A program made the position numbers and the translations under genes. This document shows, piece by piece, positions 7,724 through 13,861 of a stretch of 23,475 nucleotides of DNA (the stretch's first letter is position 1; each line of letters begins with the position of its first letter). The notes under the pieces were generated by a model that saw only the letters and a list, made by a program, of their open reading frames with translations, did not search any database and had not been told where the DNA came from. Source of the DNA: an uncultured Clostridia bacterium (GTDB lineage: Bacteria; Bacillota; Clostridia; Christensenellales; Borkfalkiaceae); contig CAKQKQ010000021.1 in the NCBI GenBank assembly GCA_934249265.1, positions 1-23,475 of the forward strand, written 5' to 3'.

Positions 7724-8668
7724 CTAATTAAACTGCACTTCTTTTAAAATTTCTTTAATCGTATTTGTGTCGGTTGCGGCAAAAATTTTCATTTTGGCTT
7801 CTTTACCGCCGCGCACTCCGCGTAAATACGCCGCAAGTTGTTTGCGCATGGTCACCGCGACGAATTTATCGTCGTACCTACTTTTAAGCAAATCGATATG
7901 TTTTATTATCATCGAATACATATCTACGTCCGTTTTGCCGTAAAGTATTTTTTGAATAAGCCTCGGGTCGTATATCGCTCCGCGCGCAAGCATAATTCCG
8001 TCGCAACCCGTTTTGTCAAACATGTTTTCCGCGTCCTCTACGCTGAAAATTCCGCCGTTTGCGATAACGGGTATTTTCACCGACTGCTTTACTTTTGCAA
8101 TGGTATCGAAATCGACTTCGCCTTGATAAAAATCTTCTCTCGTTCTGCCGTGAACCGTAATCGCTTGCGCTCCGTTGTCTTCTGCCATCTTGGCAAATTC
8201 GACAGCCACGTTGTCGCCTTTTTTGACGCCTATTCTTATCTTAACGGTTATCGTTTTGCCCGTTTTACAGCATACGTTTGTTATATTCGCGGCAAGATTA
8301 ATGTTTTTAAGCAGCGCACTGCCCTCGCCCGAAGAATAAATTTTATCCACCGGACAACCCATATTTATATCAACGATATCGAATTTTTCAAGTTGTTCGC
8401 TTTCACATGCTCGGCGCATAAATTCGGGTTCGCTGCCGAAAATTTGCACCGCCTTTACCTTTTCTGCGTCCGTCGTATACAACAAGTCAACGGTGTTTTC
8501 GTTGTTATAGCACAGCCCTTTCGCGCTCACCATTTCGGTATAACAGACCGCCGCACCCATCGAATAACAAATACTTCTGAAAGCAAAATCGCTGTAACCC
8601 GCAAGCGGCGCGACAAACACGTTGTTACTTGTAATCACGTTGCCTATTTTAATGCTTTTTAGTTCCAT
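7724..8668 (-). CDS. dusB: tRNA-dihydrouridine synthase (DusB type)
   Basis: FMN enzyme that reduces uridine to dihydrouridine in the tRNA D-loop with NADPH. The 314-residue protein shows the TIM-barrel start VAPLAGYSDFAFR (residues 19-31), VQIFGSEPE (74-82), the catalytic cysteine C105 in INMGCPVDKI followed by GEGSALL, VKIRIG, ITVHGRTREDFYQGEVD with the FMN-binding His and Arg, IPVIANGGI, and GIMLARGAIYDPRLI for FMN phosphate. The gene overlaps the end of the YabN/MazG gene by 20 bp, so the two are very likely translated from one transcript. Its own ribosome site (GGGAC) is weak, which fits coupling. In many Firmicutes dusB sits near lysS or the folate genes; here it follows yabN. Confidence 0.95.
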   Translation of the reverse strand: MELKSIKIGNVITSNNVFVAPLAGYSDFAFRSICYSMGAAVCYTEMVSAKGLCYNNENTVDLLYTTDAEKVKAVQIFGSEPEFMRRACESEQLEKFDIVDINMGCPVDKIYSSGEGSALLKNINLAANITNVCCKTGKTITVKIRIGVKKGDNVAVEFAKMAEDNGAQAITVHGRTREDFYQGEVDFDTIAKVKQSVKIPVIANGGIFSVEDAENMFDKTGCDGIMLARGAIYDPRLIQKILYGKTDVDMYSMIIKHIDLLKSRYDDKFVAVTMRKQLAAYLRGVRGGKEAKMKIFAATDTNTIKEILKEVQFN

Positions 8669-10055
8669 TGTAATAATCGTCCCATTGTTTTGCGGATAAG
8701 TCTTTCAAGTCCTTTCCGTCACGTTTTGCCGCTTGTTCGATTTTGCCGAATCTGTTGATAAATTTTTGTGTGGAAATATTGAGAGCCTCTTCGCCGTCTA
8801 CACCTAAAAACCTAACTACATTTACGCAACTGAAAAGCAAATCGCCGCACTCTTCTTTCAAAGAACTATCATCGCCTTTATTAATTTCCGAACGCACTTC
8901 GTTTATTTCTTCTGCAATTTTAGAAAAAATTTGCTCTACGTTTTCAAAATCGAAATTGTATTTAGCCGCGCGTTTACCCACTTTTTGCGCCCTTAAAGTC
9001 GCAGGGAAACACTGCGGAACGGCTTGCAAATATTCGGTCGCGGAAGAATATTTCTTCTCTTTACTCTTGTTTTCGTCCCACAATTTAACTACCTCGTCAG
9101 GACTTAATGCGGTGTCCGTACCGAATACGTGCGTGTGCCTTGAAATGAGTTTTTCGCATATGCCCGTGATTACGTCGTCAACGGTAAACGCCCGCCTTTC
9201 TTCAGCCAAAACCGAGTGGAAAACGACTTGCATCAACACGTCGCCGATCTCCTCTTGCATTGCGTCCTCGTCGTCTTTGTTTATGGCGTCAATAAGTTCG
9301 TAACACTCCTCGATTAATGCGGGGCGCAAACTTTCTTTCGTTTGCACTTTATCCCACGGACAACCGTTTTCACTGCGCAAATATTTTATCACTTCCATTA
9401 AGTCGGTAAACGAATATCTATGCTTTTGCGTAAGCGACGGCTCGTCTATTCTTAACATCGTCATATAGTCATATCCGTCGTACATATCGAGCGTGTAAAG
9501 TTGAGTTTTGACAGTTTTACCGCATACGTATAGCGTAATCATAGCCTCTTCGCCGTAAAATTCAAACAATTTAAGTTTTACTTCGCTCGCCAAAATATTG
9601 CTGTCGATATCGTACACCACGAGCGGATAAGCGGCTGTTTTTAGTAAATCGATAGAGTAAGCCGAAACCGAAAAAAGCATGCCGTTGCCGCTTTTACTTT
9701 CAGCGTACGCGCTTTTGCTTATGCCGTGAATTATCTCGATATCCTTGCGCTTTGACATGATAATTTGACAAGAATTATCCTCGTTTACGTCGCCGTCAAC
9801 ACAGTAAATCACGTCGCTTATTGCGCTTTCTTTTAAAACCGCTTGGGCGAGGTTTTTATTTAAAGTATCGAAGTTTCTCGATTTTTCGTATATGTAATCG
9901 AGCGACGAATATTCCACACCGCAATCTTGTACCGACTGCGCGCTTTCCGCAAGCGCGGTGCGTAAAATAATCTTCGCTCCCGACGTAATCGCCTCTTTTG
10001 CCTTTACGCTCAAGTCTCCTCTCTTACTGCCGAGACCCACAAGAGTAATTTTCAT
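8649..10055 (-). CDS. yabN: YabN-type fusion: tetrapyrrole-methylase-like domain plus MazG pyrophosphohydrolase
   Basis: The C-terminal half (about 215-468) is a complete two-module MazG nucleoside triphosphate pyrophosphohydrolase, thought to clear non-canonical or excess NTPs. It shows CPWDKVQT (232-239), EECYEL (249-254), EEIGDVLMQ (268-276), RHTHVFG (306-312), and the second set EEINEV (382-387) and EECGDLLF (401-408). The N-terminal half resembles SAM-dependent tetrapyrrole methylases: it opens KITLVGLG and keeps YIYEK (54-58), but the usual GxGxxxxLT loop reads GSKRGDLS and the GDP/PGHP-type loop reads VDGDVNEDN, so SAM binding or catalysis is doubtful. AGGAG precedes the ATG. Gene order spoVT-flippase-yabN is that of Bacillus. 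Confidence 0.92.
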   Translation of the reverse strand: MKITLVGLGSKRGDLSVKAKEAITSGAKIILRTALAESAQSVQDCGVEYSSLDYIYEKSRNFDTLNKNLAQAVLKESAISDVIYCVDGDVNEDNSCQIIMSKRKDIEIIHGISKSAYAESKSGNGMLFSVSAYSIDLLKTAAYPLVVYDIDSNILASEVKLKLFEFYGEEAMITLYVCGKTVKTQLYTLDMYDGYDYMTMLRIDEPSLTQKHRYSFTDLMEVIKYLRSENGCPWDKVQTKESLRPALIEECYELIDAINKDDEDAMQEEIGDVLMQVVFHSVLAEERRAFTVDDVITGICEKLISRHTHVFGTDTALSPDEVVKLWDENKSKEKKYSSATEYLQAVPQCFPATLRAQKVGKRAAKYNFDFENVEQIFSKIAEEINEVRSEINKGDDSSLKEECGDLLFSCVNVVRFLGVDGEEALNISTQKFINRFGKIEQAAKRDGKDLKDLSAKQWDDYYNGTKKH

Positions 10056-10122
10056 AAGGCACGCTCCTTTACAAAATAGTTCGTCAAAAAATTAAATCGG
10101 TTGCCTTGCAACAAAACGCATT

Positions 10123-11679
10123 TTACAGCGTTTCGATTTTAGTTTTTAACGGTACGATTTTCCGTTTTCTTCTTATGTTTTCGGTAATATAATACCCCAA
10201 ATTACAAAAACAAGCAACAAAATAGCACAAAATATCCGAAATAACCACCGCAAAAATGTTAATTTCGGGGTTCGGCAACAAAACCAAAAGCGCAACCACC
10301 TTCGCCGCGATGCCGACAAACAAAAATATCGACGGCAAATAAAGTTTGTTTTCGCTTATTTTTATGGCGTTGAAAGTTTGCACGCACGACAAAAACACAA
10401 TTGAAATCGACGAAATTTTTAAAAGCCCTATAAGCGTGTTTTTGCTTTGTAAATCGAGAGCGAAATATAAAATTTTTACCGCTAACGAGGAAAATACCGC
10501 AACACCCGCCGCAAACGCGCACGACAAAATAAAAGTATACAAAATTGCCGATTTGGCTATTTTTTTACTCCTTTTTGTATCGCCTTTTTTAAACGCCGAC
10601 GACATTAGGGGTATAAGCGCGACGGGTATGCCGTAACAAATCGACACCGGCACGCCGATTATCGACTCGACCCCACCTGAATACAATCCGTACAATTTTG
10701 TCGCTTGGCTCGAGTAAGTCGAAATTATATTGATGCTTAAAAAACTGTCAAGCACTCTCGACAGCGGTATTAAAATCGAAGTCAGCGTCACGGGGAAAAC
10801 AACTGCGATCAACCTTTTTATCGATATTGCATTTTTGCTTTTTTCAGGCGATAAAATTTTACCGTCGATTACGTCATTAACGGTTGCTATTATTTCGCCG
10901 CCGTTTGCATTGTCAACAATTGTCTCTATCTCTCCGTCTGGCGTTATTAATTCCGTTGTTTCCGTTTCGCCGTCAAGTGTTGTTTTTTCACTTGTTGTAG
11001 AAATAGGTTCGGCAAACCCGTCATTATCGGCGGTAGCGAACAATTTGTTTTCATCTAAATTGCGCGCAACAAATTTATTTTTTTCGATAGACAAATATAT
11101 AAATGCGACAGCCTCGCTCACGCTTACTGCGGCAACGCTCATCGTCACCGACAACAACATATTTTCTTTAAACAGTAGCGAAAACGCAAGCCCTAAAACA
11201 AGTTTTATCACTTGCTCAACAACTTGCGAAGTTGCCGTCGGGCGCATATTTCCGTTTCCTTGAAAATACCCGCGCAAGCAAGAAATCAACGAAACGAAAA
11301 AAACGGCGGGAGCAAGCGCGACATACCCGCCCCACGCATTTACGTTGCCTTGAAGTCTTGCGATAAACACCGAAAACGCACACATAAAAAGCGTACCGAA
11401 AAAACCTATTAAACCGAAAAATTTTTTTGATTTTTTCAATACCGTTTCGGCGGAATTGCCCTCGGATATTATTTTAGATATGCTCGACGGCAAACCCGTG
11501 GACGATATGGTGAGAAGCACGCAATATAAAGGAAACACCATTTGATACAGCCCCATACCTTCACTGCCGAGTATGTTTGTAAGCGGTATTCTATACACCG
11601 CGCCGAGCACCTTTGCAATAAAACCGCCCATTGACACCGTAAGTGCGTTTTTTAATAGTATATTTTTGTCGTTTTTCAT
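10123..11679 (-). CDS. yabM: MOP-superfamily lipid flippase, YabM/SpoVB type
   Basis: Polytopic inner-membrane protein of the MATE/MurJ/SpoVB superfamily, expected to move a lipid-linked sugar precursor across the membrane for cell wall, cortex or polysaccharide. The N-terminus LLKNALTVSMGGFIAKVLGAVYRIPLTNILG (in two parts, residues 8-38) followed by GLYQMVFPLY is typical of this family. I count about 12 hydrophobic segments (roughly 13-33, 43-70, 85-108, 117-137, 153-170, 174-198, 287-316, 330-360, 377-408, 417-438, 446-468, 473-498). Between the sixth and seventh lies an acidic, Thr-rich linker (about 205-283) with short internal repeats such as DGETET and DGEIET. Synteny with spoVT and yabN points to YabM rather than SpoVB itself. 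No Shine-Dalgarno is visible: the palindrome at 11687-11722 ends only 7 bases before the ATG. Confidence 0.9.
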   Translation of the reverse strand: MKNDKNILLKNALTVSMGGFIAKVLGAVYRIPLTNILGSEGMGLYQMVFPLYCVLLTISSTGLPSSISKIISEGNSAETVLKKSKKFFGLIGFFGTLFMCAFSVFIARLQGNVNAWGGYVALAPAVFFVSLISCLRGYFQGNGNMRPTATSQVVEQVIKLVLGLAFSLLFKENMLLSVTMSVAAVSVSEAVAFIYLSIEKNKFVARNLDENKLFATADNDGFAEPISTTSEKTTLDGETETTELITPDGEIETIVDNANGGEIIATVNDVIDGKILSPEKSKNAISIKRLIAVVFPVTLTSILIPLSRVLDSFLSINIISTYSSQATKLYGLYSGGVESIIGVPVSICYGIPVALIPLMSSAFKKGDTKRSKKIAKSAILYTFILSCAFAAGVAVFSSLAVKILYFALDLQSKNTLIGLLKISSISIVFLSCVQTFNAIKISENKLYLPSIFLFVGIAAKVVALLVLLPNPEINIFAVVISDILCYFVACFCNLGYYITENIRRKRKIVPLKTKIETL

Positions 11680-11686
11680 ATGTATT

Positions 11687-11722
11687 GCCGTTTTTACTCA
11701 ATACGTATTAAGTAAAAACGGC
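11687..11722. promoter_or_regulatory. Extended palindrome with operator-like core, copy 2 (yabM)
   Basis: A 36-bp inverted repeat with one mismatched pair: gccgtttttact (11687-11698) pairs with agtaaaaacggc (11711-11722) around the core AATACGTATT (11700-11709). The inner 24 bp (11693-11716) have the same arm-core-arm layout as at 2670 and 12500. As RNA it would form a long hairpin directly before the yabM start codon, so it could act as DNA operator, terminator of spoVT, or translation control. No U-tract longer than 5 follows on the minus strand, which argues against a simple terminator. Confidence 0.65.
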
Positions 11723-11775
11723 ATTTTTAAATAAATCTTTTGTTAAGTTGTTGAAATTTTTAACGGCAAATTTTT

Positions 11776-12324
11776 TTAGCCATAAATTAAATTAGCGATG
11801 AGTTCTGCGCTCATTTGGGCGAGTTTTAAGTCTTCTCCCGTGATTTTTTCGTCTTTCTTTTTATCTGCCAAAACAACCACACCGAGACAATCGCCGCCGC
11901 TTACAATAGGCACGATGACTTGCCCGAAATAAATATTTTCGTCGCCTTTAACTATCTTTATAGGCTCTTCGCTTTCGCCCGAATTTATCAACACGCTTTT
12001 GCGTTGACGAATGATTTTTTCAAGTTCGTCGGATATGGTTTTGCCTATTAAATCTTTACATCCGCTGCCCGTCGCGCTTACAACCGTGTCGGTATCGCAA
12101 ATGACGGCGGCTTTTTCCGAAACCGCGTTTAAACTTTTGGTAAAACCCTCGGAATAATTTTCAAGACTTGCTATCGGCGAATATTTTTTAAACAACAATT
12201 CGTCTCTATCGGTGTATATTTCCAATGGATCGCCCTCTTTAATTCTTAAAGTTTTTCTGATTTCTTTGGGTATTACAACCCTGCCCAATTCGTCTATTCT
12301 TCTTACAATTCCCGTTGCTTTCAT
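11776..12324 (-). CDS. spoVT: Stage V sporulation protein T (AbrB-type transcription regulator)
   Basis: DNA-binding regulator of late forespore gene expression. The 182-residue length matches B. subtilis SpoVT (178). The N-terminal AbrB-type swapped-hairpin domain is nearly identical to the family: MKATGIVRRIDELGRVVIPK then EIRKTLRIKEGDPLEI (1-36). Residues about 55-180 form the GAF-like sensor domain, including GSGCKDLIGKTISDELE and GDCLGVVVLADKK. I place the start at the ATG at 12322-12324, preceded by AAAGGAG and matching the family N-terminus; an upstream ATG at 12423 would add 33 residues not found in the family. A TATAAT lies at 12458-12463 on the minus strand and an operator-like palindrome at 12500-12523, so autoregulation or control with yabM is possible. 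Confidence 0.97.
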   Translation of the reverse strand: MKATGIVRRIDELGRVVIPKEIRKTLRIKEGDPLEIYTDRDELLFKKYSPIASLENYSEGFTKSLNAVSEKAAVICDTDTVVSATGSGCKDLIGKTISDELEKIIRQRKSVLINSGESEEPIKIVKGDENIYFGQVIVPIVSGGDCLGVVVLADKKKDEKITGEDLKLAQMSAELIANLIYG

Positions 12325-12457
12325 ATCTACTCCTTTACGCTTATTTAGTCGAACGAAACCGCCGCTATGTCGCAAAATATCTACAACTTCACGACGTTGC
12401 GAGTCTAAATCTCGACCAAACAAAATGCTAATAGTATTTATTTGTAAATTAGGGGAA

Positions 12458-12463
12458 ATTATA
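12458..12463 (-). promoter_or_regulatory. Candidate -10 box for spoVT
   Basis: Perfect TATAAT on the minus strand, about 130 bp before the spoVT ATG. No good -35 at 17 bp; TTGTAA lies 19 bp upstream. Because spoVT is a forespore gene in Bacillus, another sigma factor may read this region. The rest of 12325-12614 has no visible gene. Confidence 0.4.
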
Positions 12464-12499
12464 CCTTTACGGACTTGATTTTTTACAATTTTTGGCGTT

Positions 12500-12523
12500 T
12501 TTACATAATACGTATTTTATAAA
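12500..12523. promoter_or_regulatory. Palindromic operator-like element, copy 3 (spoVT)
   Basis: Arms TTTAC (12500-12504) and ATAAA (12519-12523, one change from GTAAA) flank the identical core AATACGTATT (12507-12516). It is itself enclosed by a 10-bp inverted repeat, ttttggcgtt (12490-12499) and aacgccaaaa (12533-12542). It sits about 37 bp upstream of the candidate spoVT -10 box. Confidence 0.6.
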
Positions 12524-12614
12524 ACTGACAATAACGCCAAAATTGCCGCCGTTAAAACACAAAAAAATAAGCGACAACAAACCGTTGCCGCCCACTTTTG
12601 AAATGCATCTATTC

Positions 12615-13574
12615 TTACTTTACAAGCCATTGATTTTTGTTTGATAAATACCAATTTACCGTTTGAGTTAAACCGTCGTTAAAGTCGATTTCGGGACAAA
12701 AACCGAGTTGAGTTTTTATTTTTGTATCGTCCATTGTGTACACGTAATCGTGCCCCGCTCTATCCTTTATAAAACTTATCGAGTCTTGATTTTTACCCAT
12801 AAGTTTAAGTATGCTTTTCGCGACGTCGATGTTTGAATATCGATTACTCGAACCAATGTTGTACACCTCGCCCGTCGCGCCTTTTCGCACAATTAAGTCT
12901 ATTGCCCGTACGTTGTCGTCAACGTGCAAATAGTTTCTTTTGTTACTCCCGTCGCCGTACAGCGTGAGCGGTTTATTTTCGTCGGCGAGCATAATCATAT
13001 GCGGAATAAATTTTTCACAGTGTTGATATTTACCGTAATTGTTGCAACTTCTCGAAATCGTTATCGGCAAATCAAAAGTTTTTTTATAGGACAGCACAAG
13101 CAAGTCCGCGCTCGCTTTAGATGCCGCATACGGTGACGATGGGTTTAACGCCGCATCTTCTTTAGCGGCAACCTCCCCACTACCGTAAACCTCGTCGGTG
13201 CTTACTTGATGAAATCTTTTTATGCCAAAATTTTTTGACGCGTCGAGCAAAACTTGCGTGCCGACCACGTTGCTTTCAATGAAAACCGACGGATTTTTTA
13301 TGCTGTTATCAACGTGCGATTCGGCGGCAAAATTTATCACGTAGTCGATTTTTTGAGTCGAAAAAATTTCTTCAACAAGTCGCTTGTCGCAAATGTTGCC
13401 GTGAATAAATTTGAAATTGTCGCAGTTTTTTATCGTTTGCAACGAATTAAGGTTTGCCGCATAAGTCAGCGCGTCGAGACAAATATAATTGTCCTCTTTG
13501 TATTTTTTCACGCACGCGTTTAAAAAATTACTGCCGATAAAACCCGCGCCGCCCGTTATTAAATAATTTGCCAT
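12615..13574 (-). CDS. rfbB: dTDP-glucose 4,6-dehydratase
   Basis: Short-chain dehydrogenase/reductase that converts dTDP-glucose to dTDP-4-keto-6-deoxyglucose with bound NAD, the second step of dTDP-rhamnose synthesis for surface polysaccharide. The 319-residue protein has GGAGFIG (8-14), AAESHVDNSI (83-92), the catalytic STDEVYG (T126, D127, E128), YAASK (Y149, K153), SCNNYGKYQHCEKFIP, RNYLHVDDN and RAGHDYVYTMDD, which separate RfbB from other epimerases. The usual partners rfbA, rfbC and rfbD are not in the window, so it is a detached member. It has its own promoter (13599-13627) and only a weak ribosome site (GGAAACG). Confidence 0.94.
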   Translation of the reverse strand: MANYLITGGAGFIGSNFLNACVKKYKEDNYICLDALTYAANLNSLQTIKNCDNFKFIHGNICDKRLVEEIFSTQKIDYVINFAAESHVDNSIKNPSVFIESNVVGTQVLLDASKNFGIKRFHQVSTDEVYGSGEVAAKEDAALNPSSPYAASKASADLLVLSYKKTFDLPITISRSCNNYGKYQHCEKFIPHMIMLADENKPLTLYGDGSNKRNYLHVDDNVRAIDLIVRKGATGEVYNIGSSNRYSNIDVAKSILKLMGKNQDSISFIKDRAGHDYVYTMDDTKIKTQLGFCPEIDFNDGLTQTVNWYLSNKNQWLVK

Positions 13575-13598
13575 TTTGCGTTTCCGTTTTTTTCTATA

Positions 13599-13627
13599 AG
13601 TTTATCATTGTATAAAATTATTGTCAA
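13599..13627 (-). promoter_or_regulatory. Sigma-A-type promoter for rfbB
   Basis: On the minus strand a perfect -35 TTGACA (13622-13627), a 17-bp spacer and -10 TAAACT (13599-13604, 4 of 6). The predicted transcript starts about 17 bases before the ATG. The rest of the 13575-13861 gap shows no gene and no clear terminator for the GH2 gene. Confidence 0.65.
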
Positions 13628-13861
13628 CTCGTATGCGGTCGTTATAAATTAATTTTGCCGCTCATATCGCAAAACCCGCTCGTTTTTAATTTTAAGCCGC
13701 CCACAGTTTTCGTTTAAGACCGCCGCTTTTTATCTCACTGTTTTTAATAACGCCGTTTTTTGCGAGCCGCTCGGTAAAGAATTTTAGTCTTTTTTGTTTT
13801 TAAATGCCGCAGTTAAAAATCTTCGCCGCTTCCCCTCCCCAAACCTCGCCGCACAAAAATT

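Noticed and set aside
7838..8662. Long plus-strand open frame antisense to dusB
   Set aside because: It mirrors a well-conserved gene, has no ribosome site and its composition (many Phe, His, Arg) is typical of antisense frames.
12325..12423. 33-residue N-terminal extension of SpoVT
   Set aside because: SpoVT proteins begin at MKATGIVRRID, and AGGAG lies before that ATG.
12615..13574. Complete dTDP-rhamnose operon
   Set aside because: Only rfbB is present; rfbA, rfbC and rfbD are not in the window.
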